64,000 bases of DNA from Ptiloglossa arizonensis (lineage: Eukaryota > Arthropoda > Insecta > Hymenoptera > Colletidae): NCBI RefSeq assembly GCF_051014685.1, contig NC_135055.1:124001-188000 (forward strand). Reading direction: 5' to 3'. The notes under the pieces were generated by a model. That model saw only the letters and a program-made list of their open reading frames with translations. It ran no database searches and had not been told where the DNA came from. The position numbers and the translations under genes are program-made. Each line of letters starts with the position of its first letter. Positions within the stretch are counted from its first letter, which is position 1. Shown here piece after piece: positions 10,650 to 24,187 of the stretch.

Positions 10650-13600
10650 GTAAGAAACGCTTGAGAAACTCCAAATTTTCGCAGTTCTGATGCTCGAAAC
10701 GAATACCTAGAACGGCCTAGGGGAAAACTACTCATACCGTTGCAATCGGGCGTGTTTCTACTTTCAGATGCAACAGAAATTTTGCGGATTGGTCAATCCG
10801 TTCGCGAGATATGGCAGTTTTGAGGTAAGAAACGCTTGAGAAACTCCAAATTTTCGCAGTTCTGATGCTCGAAACGCATAACTAGAACGGCCTAGGGGAA
10901 AACTACTCATACCGTTGTAATCGGGCGAGTTTATACTTCCAGATGCAACAGAAATTTTGCGGTTTGGTCAATCCGTTCGCGAGATATGGCAGCTTTGAGG
11001 TAAGAAACGCTTGAGAAACTCAAAATTTTCGCAGTTCTGATGCTCGAAACGCATAACTAGAACGGCCTAGGGGAAAAGTACGCATACCGTTGTAATAGGG
11101 CGAGTTTCTACTTTCTGATGCAACAGAAATTTTGCGGATTGGTCAATCCGTTCGCGAGATATGGCAGTTTTGAAGTAAGAAACGCTTGAGAAACTCCAAA
11201 TTTTCCCAGTTCTGATGCTCGAAACGAATACCTAGAACGGCCTAGGGGAAAACTACTCATACAGTTGTAATCGGGCGAGTTTCTATTTTCAGGTGCAACA
11301 GAAATTTTGCGGATTGGTCAATCCGTTCGCGAGATATGGCAGTTTTGAGGTAAGAAACGCTTGAGAAACTCAAAATTTTCGCAGTTCTGATGCCCGGAAC
11401 GAATAACTGGAACAGCCTAGGGGAAAACAACTCATACCGTTGTAATCGGGCGAGTTTATACTTTCAGATGCAACAGAAATTTTGCGGATTGGTCAATCCG
11501 TTCGCGAGATATGGCAGTTTTGATGTAAGAAACGCTTGAGAAACACAAAATTTTCGCAGTTCTGATGCTCGAAACGCATAACTAGAACGGCCTAGGGGAA
11601 GAGTACGCATACCGTTGTAATCGGGCGAGTTTCTACTTTCTGATGCAACAGAAATTTTGCGGATTGGTCAATCCGTTCGCTAGATATGGCAGTTTTGAGG
11701 TAAGGAACGCTTGAGAAACTCCAAATTTTCGCAGTTCTGATGCTCGAAACGAATACCTAGAACGGCCTAGGGGAAAACTACTCATACCGTTGTAATCGGG
11801 CGTGTTTATACTTTCAGATGCAACAGAAATTTTGCGGATTGGTCAATCCGTTCGCGAGATATGGCAGTTTTGAGGTAAGAAACGCTTGAGAAACTCCAAA
11901 TTTTCGCAGTTCTGATGCGCGAAACGAATAACTAGAACGGCTTAGGGGAAAACTACTCATACCGTTGTAATCGGGCGTGTTTCTACTTTCAGATGCAACA
12001 GAAATTTTGCGGATTGGTCAATCCGTTCGCGAGATATGGCAGTTTTGAGGTAAGAAACGCTTGAGAAACTCAAACTTTTCGCAGTTCTGATGCTCGAAAC
12101 GAATAACTAGAACGGCCTAGGGGAAAACTACTCATACCGTTGTAATCGGGCGAGTTTCTACTTTCAGATGCATCAGAAATTTTGCGGATTGGTCAATCCG
12201 TTCGCGAGATATGGCAGTTTTGAGGTAAGAAACGCTTGAGAAACTCCAAATTTTCGCAGTTCTGATGCTCGAAACGAATACCTAGAACGGCCTAGGGGAA
12301 AACTACTCATACCGTTGTAATCGGGCGAGTTTCTACTTTCAGATGCATCAGAAATTTTGCGGATTGGTCAATCCGTTCGCGAGATATGGCAGTTTTGAGG
12401 TAAGAAACGCTTGAGAAACTCCAAATTTTCGCAGTTCTGATGCTCGAAACGAATACCTAGAACGGCCTAGGGGAAAACTACTCATACAGTTGTAATCGGG
12501 CGAGTTTCTATTTTCAGGTGCAACAGAAATTTTGCGGATTGGTCAATCCGTTCGCGAGATATGGCAGTTTTGAGGTAAGAAACGCTTGAGAAACTCAAAA
12601 TTTTCGCAGTTCTGATGCCCGGAACGAATAACTGGAACAGCCTAGGGGAAAACAACTCATACCGTTGTAATCGGGCGAGTTTATACTTTCAGATGCAACA
12701 GAAATTTTGCGGATTGGTCAATCCGTTCGCGAGATATGGCAGTTTTGATGTAAGAAACGCTTGAGAAACACAAAATTTTCGCAGTTCTGATGCTCGAAAC
12801 GCATAACTAGAACGGCCTAGGGGAAGAGTACGCATACCGTTGTAATCGGGCGAGTTTCTACTTTCTGATGCAACAGAAATTTTGCGGATTGGTCAATCCG
12901 TTCGCTAGATATGGCAGTTTTGAGGTAAGGAACGCTTGAGAAACTCCAAATTTTCGCAGTTCTGATGCTCGAAACGAATACCTAGAACGGCCTAGGGGAA
13001 AACTACTCATACCGTTGTAATCGGGCGTGTTTATACTTTCAGATGCAACAGAAATTTTGCGGATTGGTCAATCCGTTCGCGAGATATGGCAGTTTTGAGG
13101 TAAGAAACGCTTGAGAAACTCCAAATTTTCGCAGTTCTGATGCTCGAAACGAATAACTAGAACGGCCTAGGGGAAAACTACTCATACCGTTGTAATCGGG
13201 CGAGTTTCTACTTTCAGATGCATCAGAAATTTTGCGGATTGGTCAATCCGTTCGCGAGATATGGCAGTTTTGAGGTAAGAAACGCTTGAGAAACTCCAAA
13301 TTTTCGCAGTTCTGATGCTCGAAACGAATACCTAGAACGGCCTAGGGGAAAACTACTCATACCGTTGTAATCGGGCGAGTTTCTACTTTCAGATGCATCA
13401 GAAATTTTGCGGATTGGTCAATCCGTTCGCGAGATATGGCAGTTTTGAGGTAAGAAACGCTTGAGAAACTCCAAATTTTCGCAGTTCTGATGCTCGAAAC
13501 GAATACCTAGAACGGCCTAGGGGAAAACTACTCATACCGTTGTAATCGGGCGTGTTTCTACTTTCAGATGCAACAGAAATTTTGCGGATTGGTCAATCCG

Positions 13601-14820
13601 TTCGCGAGATATGGCAGTTTTGAGGTAAGAAACGCTTGAGAAACTCCAAATTTTCGCAGTTCTGATGCTCGAAACGCATAACTAGAACGGCCCAGGGGAA
13701 AACTACTCATACCGTTGTAATCGGGCGAGTTTATACTTCCAGATGCAACAGAAATTTTGCGGTTTGGTCAATCCGTTCGCGAGATATGGCAGCTTTGAGG
13801 TAAGAAACGCTTGAGAAACTCAAAATTTTCGCAGTTCTGATGCTCGAAACGCATAACTAGAACGGCCTAGGGGAAAAGTACGCATACCGTTGTAATCGGG
13901 CGAGTTTCTACTTTCTGATGCAACAGAAATTTTGCGGATTGGTCAATCCGTTCGCGAGATATGGCAGTTTTGAAGTAAGAAACGCTTGAGAAACTCCAAA
14001 TTTTCCCAGTTCTGATGCTCGAAACGAATACCTAGAACGGCCTAGGGGAAAACTACTCATACAGTTGTAATCGGGCGAGTTTCTATTTTCAGGTGCAACA
14101 GAAATTTTGCGGATTGGTCAATCCGTTCGCGAGATATGGCAGTTTTGAGGTAAGAAACGCTTGAGAAACTCAAAATTTTCGCAGTTCTGATGCCCGGAAC
14201 GAATAACTGGAACAGCCTAGGGGAAAACAACTCATACCGTTGTAATCGGGCGAGTTTATACTTTCAGATGCAACAGAAATTTTGCGGATTGGTCAATCCG
14301 TTCGCGAGATATGGCAGTTTTGATGTAAGAAACGCTTGAGAAACACAAAATTTTCGCAGTTCTGATGCTCGAAACGCATAACTAGAACGGCCTAGGGGAA
14401 GAGTACGCATACCGTTGTAATAGGGCGAGTTTCTACTTTCTGATGCAACAGAAATTTTGCGGATTGGTCAATCCGTTCGCGAGATATGGCAGTTTTGAGG
14501 TAAGGAACGCTTGAGAAACTCCAAATTTTCGCAGTTCTGATGCTCGAAACGAATACCTAGAACGGCCTAGGGGAAAACTACTCATACCGTTGTAATCGGG
14601 CGTGTTTATACTTTCAGATGCAACAGAAATTTTGCGGATTGGTCAATCCGTTCGCGAGATATGGCAGTTTTGAGGTAAGAAACGCTTGAGAAACTCCAAA
14701 TTTTCGCAGTTCTGATGCGCGAAACGAATAACTAGAACGGCTTAGGGGAAAACTACTCATACCGTTGTAATCGGGCGTGTTTCTACTTTCAGATGCAACA
14801 GAAATTTTGCGGATTGGTCA
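10650..14820 (+). repeat. 16-monomer duplication, copies 10650-12020 and 13450-14820
   Basis: With an offset of 2800 (16x175), shared rare variants are cttccagatg with ggtttggtca and cagctttgagg, tgaagtaag, ttttcccagt, aacagcctagg with aacaactcat, gaagagtacgc and taaggaacgc. A few substitutions separate the copies, for example tgcaat/tgtaat near 10741 and cctagg/cccagg near 13691. Confidence 0.8.
11213..13140 (+). repeat. 7-monomer duplication, copies 11213-11915 and 12438-13140
   Basis: With an offset of 1225 (7x175), both copies carry catacagttg/tattttcaggtg, the cccgg/aacagcctagg/aacaactcat monomer, a gatgtaag monomer ending in gagaaacacaaaa, the gaagagtacgc/tttctgatg monomer with ctagat and taagg, and a gaatacctag/cgtgtttata monomer. 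It overlaps the left copy of the 16-monomer duplication, so at least two events are superimposed here. Confidence 0.8.
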
Positions 14821-15399
14821 ATCCGTTCGCTAGATATGGCAGTTTGGAGGTAAGAAACGCTTGAGAAACTCCAAATTTTCGCAGTTCTGATGCTCGAAAC
14901 GAATAACTAGAACGGCCTAGGGGAAAACTACTCATACCGTTGTAATCGGGCGAGTTTCTACTTTCAGATGCATCAGAAATTTTGCGGATTGGTCAATCCG
15001 TTCGCGAGATATGGCAGTTTTGATGTAAGAAACGCTTGAGAAACTCCAAATTTTCGCAGTTCTGATGCTCGAAACGAATACCTAGAACGGCCTAGGGGAA
15101 AACTACTCATACCGTTGTAATCGGGCGAGTTTCTACTTTCAGATGCATCAGAAATTTTGCGGATTGGTCAATCCGTTCGCGAGATATGGCAGTTTTGAGG
15201 TAAGAAACGCTTGAGAAACTCCAAATTTTCGCAGTTCTGATGCTCGAAACGAATACCTAGAACGGCCTAGGGGAAAACTACTCATACCGTTGTAATCGGG
15301 CGAGTTTCTACTTTCAGATGCATCAGAAATTTTGCGGATTGGTCAATCCGTTCGCGAGATATGGCAGTTTTGAGGTAAGAAACGCTTGAGAAACTCCAA

Positions 15400-18300
15400 A
15401 TTTTCGCAGTTCTGATGCCCGGAACGAATAACTGGAACGGCCTAGGGGAAACCAACTCATACCGTTGTAATCGGGCGAGTTTATACTTTCAGATGCAACA
15501 GAAATTTTGCGGATTGGTCAATCCGTTCGCGAGATATGGCAGTTTTGATGTAAGAAACGCTTGAGAAACACAAAATTTTCGCAGTTCTGATGCTCGAAAC
15601 GCATAACTAGAACGGCCTAGGGGAAGAGTACGCATACCGTTGTAATCGGGCGAGTTTCTACTTTCTGATGCAACAGAAATTTTGCGGATTGGTCAATCCA
15701 TTCGCGAGATATGGCAGTTTTGAGGTAAGAAACGCTTGAGAAACTCAAAATTTTCGCAGTTCTGATGCGCGAAACGAATAACTAGAACGGCTTAGGGGAA
15801 AACTACTCATACCGTTGTAATCGGGCGTGTTTCTACTTTCAGATGCAACAGAAATTTTGCGGATTGGTCAATCCGTTCGCTAGATATGGCAGTTTGGAGG
15901 TAAGAAACGCTTGAGAAACTCCAAATTTTCGCAGTTCTGATGCTCGAAACGAATAACTAGAACGGCCTAGGGGAAAACTACTCATACCGTTGTAATCGGG
16001 CGAGTTTCTACTTTCAGATGCAACAGAAATTTTGCGGATTGGTCAATCCGTTCGCGAGATATGGCAGTTTTGAGGTAAGAAACGCTTGAGAAACTCCAAA
16101 TTTTCGCAGTTCTGATGCTCGAAACGAATACCTAGAACGGCCTAGGGGAAAACTACTCATACCGTTGTAATCGGGCGTGTTTCTACTTTCAGATGCAACA
16201 GAAATTTTGCGGATTGGTCAATCCGTTCGCGAGATATGGCAGTTTGGAGGTAAGAAACGCTTGAGAAACTCCAAATTTTCGCAGTTCTGATGCTCGAAAC
16301 GAATACCTAGAACGGCCTAGGGGAAAACTACTCATACCGTTGTAATCGGGCGTGTTTCTACTTTCAGATGCAACAGAAATTTTGCGGATTGGTCCATCCG
16401 TTCGCGAGATATGGCAGTTTGGAGGTAAGAAACGCTTGAGAAACTCCAAATTTTCGCAGTTCTGATGCTCGAAACGAATAACTAGAACGGCCTAGGGGAA
16501 AACTACTCATACCGTTGTAATCGGGCGAGTTTCTACTTTCAGATGCAACAGAAATTTTGCGGATTGGTCAATCCGTTCGCGAGATATGGCAGTTTTGAGG
16601 TAAGAAACGCTTGAGAAACTCCAAATTTTCGCAGTTCTGATGCTCGAAACGAATACCTAGAACGGCCTAGGGGAAAACTACTCATACCGTTGTAATCGGG
16701 CGTGTTTCTACTTTCAGATGCAACAGAAATTTTGCGGATTGGTCAATCCGTTCGCGAGATATGGCAGTTTTGAGGTAAGAAACGCTTGAGAAACTCCAAA
16801 TTTTCGCAGTTCTGATGCTCGAAACGCATAACTAGAACGGCCTAGGGGAAAACTACTCATACAGTTGTAATCGGGCGAGTTTCTATTTTCAGGTGCAACA
16901 GAAATTTTGCGGATTGGTCAATCCGTTCGCGAGATATGGCAGTTTTGAGGTAAGAAACGCTTGAGAAACTCCAAATTTTCGCAGTTCTGATGCTCGAAAC
17001 GAATAACTAGAACGGCCTAGGGGAAAACTACTCATACCGTTGTAATCGGGCGAGTTTATACTTCCAGATGCAACAGAAATTTTGCGGTTTGGTCAATCCG
17101 TTCGCGAGATATGGCAGTTTTGAGGTAAGAAACGCTTGAGAAACTCAAAATTTTCGCAGTTCTGATGCCCGGAACGAATAACTGGAACAGCCTAGGGGAA
17201 AACAACTCATACCGTTGTAATCGGGCGAGTTTATACTTTCAGATGCAACAGAAATTTTGCGGATTGGTCAATCCGTTCGCGAGATATGGCAGTTTTGATG
17301 TAAGAAACGCTTGAGAAACACAAAATTTTCGCAGTTCTGATGCTCGAAACGCATAACTAGAACGGCCTAGGGGAAGACTACGCATACCGTTGCAATAGGG
17401 CGAGTTTCTACTTTCTGATGCAACAGAAATTTTGCGGATTGGTCAATCCGTTCGCGAGGTATGGCAGTTTTGAGGTAAGGAACGCATGAGAAACTCCAAA
17501 TTTTCGCAGTTCTGATGCTCGAAACGAATACCTAGAACGGCCTAGGGGAAAACTACTCATACCGTTGTAATCGGGCGTGTTTATACTTTCAGATGCAACA
17601 GAAATTTTGCGGATTGGTCAATCCGTTCGCGAGATATGGCAGTTTTGAGGTAAGAAACGCTTGAGAAACTCCAAATTTTCGCAGTTCTGATGCGCGAAAC
17701 GAATAACTAGAACGGCTTAGGGGAAAACTACTCATACCGTTGTAATCGGGCGTGTTTCTACTTTCAGATGCAACAGAAATTTTGCGGATTGGTCAATCCG
17801 TTCGCTAGATATGGCAGTTTGGAGGTAAGAAACGCTTGAGAAACTCCAAATTTTCGCAGTTCTGATGCTCGAAACGAATAACTAGAACGGCCTAGGGGAA
17901 AACTACTCATACCGTTGTAATCGGGCGAGTTTCTACTTTCAGATGCATCAGAAATTTTGCGGATTGGTCAATCCGTTCGCGAGATATGGCAGTTTTGATG
18001 TAAGAAACGCTTGAGAAACTCCAAATTTTCGCAGTTCTGATGCTCGAAACGAATACCTAGAACGGCCTAGGGGAAAACTACTCATACCGTTGTAATCGGG
18101 CGTGTTTCTACTTTCAGATGCATCAGAAATTTTGCGGATTGGTCAATCCGTTCGCGAGATATGGCAGTTTTGAGGTAAGAAACGCTTGAGAAACTCCAAA
18201 TTTTCGCAGTTCTGATGCTCGAAACGAATACCTAGAACGGCCTAGGGGAAAACTACTCATACCGTTGTAATCGGGCGTGTTTCTACTTTCAGATGCAACA

Positions 18301-18412
18301 GAAATTTTGCGGATTGGTCAATCCGTTCGCGAGATATGGCAGTTTTGAGGTAAGAAACGCTTGAGAAACTCCAAATTTTCGCAGTTCTGATGCTCGAAAC
18401 GCATAACTAGAA
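15400..18412 (+). repeat. Satellite segment preceding the large HOR blocks
   Basis: These monomers are built from the same types as blocks A-C to the right (accaactcat at 15451, gagtacgc, gatgcatcag, cgtgttt), but the order is rearranged. The accaactcat marker lies 3150 bases (18 monomers) before its next copy at 18601, and the taagg/cgtgtttata monomer pair expected after ccattcgcg is absent around 15750. I see no gene or other element. Confidence 0.7.
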
Positions 18413-21400
18413 CGGCCTAGGGGAAAACTACTCATACAGTTGTAATCGGGCGAGTTTCTATTTTCAGGTGCAACAGAAATTTTGCGGATTGGTCAATCCG
18501 TTCGCGAGATATGGCAGTTTTGAGGTAAGAAACGCTTGAGAAACTCAAAATTTTCGCAGTTCTGATGCCCGGAACGAATAACTGGAACGGCCTAGGGGAA
18601 ACCAACTCATACCGTTGTAATCGGGCGAGTTTATACTTTCAGATGCAACAGAAATTTTGCGGATTGGTCAATCCGTTCGCGAGATATGGCAGTTTTGATG
18701 TAAGAAACGCTTGAGAAACACAAAATTTTCGCAGTTCTGATGCTCGAAACGCATAACTAGAACGGCCTAGGGGAAGAGTACGCATACCGTTGTAATCGGG
18801 CGAGTTTCTACTTTCTGATGCAACAGAAATTTTGCGGATTGGTCAATCCATTCGCGAGATATGGCAGTTTTGAGGTAAGGAACGCTTGAGAAACTCCAAA
18901 TTTTCGCAGTTCTGATGCTCGAAACGAATACCTAGAACGGCCTAGGGGAAAACTACTCATACCGTTGTAATCGGGCGTGTTTATACTTTCAGATGCAACA
19001 GAAATTTTGCGGATTGGTCAATCCGTTCGCGAGATATGGCAGTTTTGAGGTAAGAAACGCTTGAGAAACTCCAAATTTTCGCAGTTCTGATGCGCGAAAC
19101 GAATAACTAGAACGGCTTAGGGGAAAACTACTCATACCGTTGTAATCGGGCGTGTTTCTACTTTCAGATGCAACAGAAATTTTGCGGATTGGTCAATCCG
19201 TTCGCTAGATATGGCAGTTTGGAGGTAAGAAACGCTTGAGAAACTCCAAATTTTCGCAGTTCTGATGCTCGAAACGAATAACTAGAACGGCCTAGGGGAA
19301 AACTACTCATACCGTTGTAATCGGGCGAGTTTCTACTTTCAGATGCAACAGAAATTTTGCGGATTGGTCAATCCGTTCGCGAGATATGGCAGTTTTGAGG
19401 TAAGAAACGCTTGAGAAACTCCAAATTTTCGCAGTTCTGATGCTCGAAACGAATACCTAGAACGGCCTAGGGGAAAACTACTCATACCGTTGTAATCGGG
19501 CGTGTTTCTACTTTCAGATGCAACAGAAATTTTGCGGATTGGTCAATCCGTTCGCGAGATATGGCAGTTTGGAGGTAAGAAACGCTTGAGAAACTCCAAA
19601 TTTTCGCAGTTCTGATGCTCGAAACGAATAACTAGAACGGCCTAGGGGAAAACTACTCATACCGTTGTAATCGGGCGAGTTTCTACTTTCAGATGCAACA
19701 GAAATTTTGCGGATTGGTCAATCCGTTCGCGAGATATGGCAGTTTTGAGGTAAGAAACGCTTGAGAAACTCCAAATTTTCGCAGTTCTGATGCTCGAAAC
19801 GAATACCTAGAACGGCCTAGGGGAAAACTACTCATACCGTTGTAATCGGGCGTGTTTCTACTTTCAGATGCAACAGAAATTTTGCGGATTGGTCAATCCG
19901 TTCGCGAGATATGGCAGTTTTGAGGTAAGAAACGCTTGAGAAACTCCAAATTTTCGCAGTTCTGATGCTCGAAACGCATAACTAGAACGGCCTAGGGGAA
20001 AACTACTCATACAGTTGTAATCGGGCGAGTTTCTATTTTCAGGTGCAACAGAAATTATGCGGATTGGTCAATCCGTTCGCGAGATATGGCAGTTTTGAGG
20101 TAAGAAACGCTTGAGAAACTCCAAATTTTCGCAGTTCTGATGCTCGAAACGAATAACTAGAACGGCCTAGGGGAAAACTACTCATACCGTTGTAATCGGG
20201 CGAGTTTATACTTCCAGATGCAACAGAAATTTTGCGGTTTGGTCAATCCGTTCGCGAGATATGGCAGTTTTGAGGTAAGAAACGCTTGAGAAACTCAAAA
20301 TTTTCGCTGTTCTGATGCTCGAAACGCATAACTAGAACGGCCTAGGGGAAAAGTACGCATACCGTTGTAATCGGGCGAGTTTCTACTTTCAGATGCAACA
20401 GAAATTTTGCGGATTGGTCAATCCGTTCGCGAGATATGGCAGTTTTGAGGTAAGGAACGCTTGAGAAACTCCAAATTTTCGCAGTTCTGATGCTCGAAAC
20501 GAATACCTAGAACGACCTAGGGGAAAACTACTCATACCGTTGTAATCGGGCGTGTTTATACTTTCAGATGCAACAGAAATTTTGCGGATTGGTCAATCCG
20601 TTCGCGAGATATGGCAGTTTTGAGGTAAGAAACGCTTGAGAAACTCCAAATTTTCGCAGTTCTGATGCGCGAAACGAATAACTAGAACGGCTTAGGGGAA
20701 AACTACTCATACCGTTGTAATCGGGCGTGTTTCTACTTTCAGATGCAACAGAAATTTTGCGGATTGGTCAATCCGTTCGCTAGATATGGCAGTTTGGAGG
20801 TAAGAAACGCTTGAGAAACTCCAAATTTTCGCAGTTCTGATACTCGAAACGAATAACTAGAACGGCCTAGGGGAAAACTACTCATACCGTTGTAATCGGG
20901 CGAGTTTCTACTTTCAGATGCATCAGAAATTTTTCGGATTGGTCAATCCGTTCGCGAGATATGGCAGTTTTGAGGTAAGAAACGCTTGAGAAACTCCAAA
21001 TTTTCGCAGTTCTGATGCTCGAAACGAATACCTAGAACGGCCTAGGGGAAAACTACTCATACCGTTGTAATCGGGCGAGTTTCTACTTTCAGATGCATCA
21101 GAAATTTTGCGGATTGGTCAATCCGTTCGCGAGATATGGCAATTTTGAGGTAAGAAACGCTTGAGAAACTCCAAATTTTCGCAGTTCTGATGCTCGAAAC
21201 GAATACCTAGAACGGCCTAGGGGAAAACTACTCATACCGTTGTAATCGGGCGTGTTTCTACTTTCAGATGCAACAGAAATTTTGCGGATTGGTCAATCCG
21301 TTCGCGAGATATGGCAGTTTTGAGGTAAGAAACGCTTGAGAAACTCCAAATTTTCGCAGTTCTGATGCTCGAAACGCATAACTAGAACGGCCTAGGGGAA

Positions 21401-22311
21401 AACTACTCATACAGTTGTAATCGGGCGAGTTTCTATTTTCAGGTGCAACAGAAATTTTGCGGATTGGTCAATCCGTTCGCGAGATATGGCAGTTTTGATG
21501 TAAGAAACGCTTGAGAAACTCAAAATTTTCGCAGTTCTGATGCTCGAAACGCATAACTAGAACGGCCTAGGGGAAGAGTACGCATACCGTTGTAATCGGG
21601 CGAGTTTCTACTTTCTGATGCAACAGAAATTTTGCGGATTGGTCAATCCGTTCGCGAGATATGGCAGTTTTGAGGTAAGGAACGCTTGAGAAACTCCAAA
21701 TTTTCGCAGTTCTGATGCTCGAAACGAATACCTAGAACGGCCTAGGGGAAAACTACTCATACCGTTGTAATCGGGCGTGATTATACTTTCAGATGCAACA
21801 GAAATTTTGCGGATTGGTCAATCCGTTCGCGAGATATGGCAGTTTTGAGGTAAGAAACGCTTGAGAAACTCCAAATTTTCGCAGTTCTGATGCGCGAAAC
21901 GAATAACTAGAACGGCATAGGGGAAAACTACTCATACCGTTGTAATCGGGCGTGTTTCTACTTTCAGATGCAACAGAAATTTTGCGGATTGGTTAATCCG
22001 TTCGCTAGATATGGCAGTTTGGAGGTAAGAAACGCTTGAGAAACTCCAAATTTTCGCAGTTCTGATGCTCGAAACGAATAACTAGAACGGCCTAGGGGAA
22101 AACTACTCATACCGTTGTAATCGGGCGAGTTTCTACTTTCAGATGCATCAGAAATTTTGCGGATTGGTCAATCCGTTCGCGAGATATGGCAGTTTTGAGG
22201 TAAGAAACGCTTGAGAAACTCCAAATTTTCGCAGTTCTGATGCTCGAAACGAATACCTAGAACGGCCTAGGGGAAAACTACTCATACCGTTGTAATCGGG
22301 CGTGTTTCTAC
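18413..22311 (+). repeat. HOR block A (23-monomer unit)
   Basis: From the accaactcat marker at 18601 to its next occurrence at 22626 is 4025 bases, 23 monomers. Private marker series in order: ccattcgcg, gaaattatgc (20051), cagaactgcg-side change ttcgctgt (20307), aacgacctagg (20511), gatactcg (about 20840), ttttcggatt (20931), ggcaattttg (about 21138), cgtgattata (21776), cggcatagg (about 21914) and ggttaatccg (21991). The segment 18413-21779 matches block B at offset 4900. The last part, 21776 to about 22147, is absent from B but present in C at offset 8575 (49x175). A is therefore the most complete version of the unit. Confidence 0.85.
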
Positions 22312-22424
22312 TTTCAGATGCAACAGAAATTTTGCGGATTGGTCAATCCGTTCGCGAGATATGGCAGTTTTGAGGTAAGAAACGCTTGAGAAACTCCAAA
22401 TTTTCGCAGTTCTGATGCTCGAAA

Positions 22425-24187
22425 CGCATAACTAGAACGGCCTAGGGGAAAACTACTCATACAGTTGTAATCGGGCGAGTTTCTATTTTCAGGTGCAACA
22501 GAAATTTTGCGGATTGGTCAATCCGTTCGCGAGATATGGCAGTTTTGAGGTAAGAAACGCTTGAGAAACTCAAAATTTTCGCAGTTCTGATGCCCGGAAC
22601 GAATAACTGGAACGGCCTAGGGGAAACCAACTCATACCGTTGTAATCGGGCGAGTTTATACTTTCAGATGCAACAGAAATTTTGCGGATTGGTCAATCCG
22701 TTCGCGAGATATGGCAGTTTTGATGTAAGAAACGCTTGAGAAACACAAAATTTTCGCAGTTCTGATGCTCGAAACGCATAACTAGAACGGCCTAGGGGAA
22801 GAGTACGCATACCGTTGTAATCGGGCGAGTTTCTACTTTCTGATGCAACAGAAATTTTGCGGATTGGTCAATCCATTCGCGAGATATGGCAGTTTTGAGG
22901 TAAGGAACGCTTGAGAAACTCCAAATTTTCGCAGTTCTGATGCTCGAAACGAATACCTAGAACGGCCTAGGGGAAAACTACTCATACCGTTGTAATCGGG
23001 CGTGTTTATACTTTCAGATGCAACAGAAATTTTGCGGATTGGTCAATCCGTTCGCGAGATATGGCAGTTTTGAGGTAAGAAACGCTTGAGAAACTCCAAA
23101 TTTTCGCAGTTCTGATGCGCGAAACGAATAACTAGAACGGCTTAGGGGAAAACTACTCATACCGTTGTAATCGGGCGTGTTTCTACTTTCAGATGCAACA
23201 GAAATTTTGCGGATTGGTCAATCCGTTCGCTAGATATGGCAGTTTGGAGGTAAGAAACGCTTGAGAAACTCCAAATTTTCGCAGTTCTGATGCTCGAAAC
23301 GAATAACTAGAACGGCCTAGGGGAAAACTACTCATACAGTTGTAATCGGGCGAGTTTCTATTTTCAGGTGCAACAGAAATTTTGCGGATTGGTCAATCCG
23401 TTCGCGAGATATGGCAGTTTTGAGGTAAGAAACGCTTGAGAAACTCAAAATTTTCGCAGTTCTGATGCCCGGAACGAATAACTGGAACGGCCTAGGGGAA
23501 ACCAACTCATACCGTTGTAATCGGGCGAGTTTATACTTTCAGATGCAACAGAAATTTTGCGGATTGGTCAATCCGTTCGCGAGATATGGCAGTTTTGATG
23601 TAAGAAACGCTTGAGAAACACAAAATTTTCGCAGTTCTGATGCTCGAAACGCATAACTAGAACGGCCTAGGGGAATAGTTCGCATACCGTTGTAATCGGG
23701 CGAGTTTCTACTTTCTGATGCAACAGAAATTTTGCGGATTGGTCAATCCATTCGCGAGATATGGCAGTTTTGAGGTAAGGAACGCTTGAGAAACTCCAAA
23801 TTTTCGCAGTTCTGATGCTCGAAACGAATACCTAGAACGGCCTAGGGGAAAACTACTCATACCGTTGTAATCGGGCGTGTTTATACTTTCAGATGCAACA
23901 GAAATTTTGCGGATTGGTCAATCCGTTCGCGAGATATGGCAGTTTTGAGGTAAGAAACGCTTGAGAAACTCCAAATTTTCGCAGTTCTGATGCGCGAAAC
24001 GAATAACTAGAACGGCTTAGGGGAAAACTACTCATACCGTTGTAATCGGGCGTGTTTCTACTTTCAGATGCAACAGAAATTTTGCGGATTGGTCAATCCG
24101 TTCGCTAGATATGGCAGTTTGGAGGTAAGAAACGCTTGAGAAACTCCAAATTTTCGCAGTTCTGATGCTCGAAACGAATAACTAGAA
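22425..24187 (+). repeat. 5-monomer (875-bp) partial HOR unit and its repeat
   Basis: The marker accaactcat occurs at 22626 and again at 23501, 875 bases apart. The monomers after each (gagtacgc or gatagttcgc, ccattcgcg with taagg, cgtgtttata, cgcg/cttagg with ctagat and tttggagg) match in order. At 23331 the left copy switches to catacagttg/tattttcaggtg, which starts the next unit. This looks like a unit truncated after five monomers by unequal exchange. Confidence 0.75.
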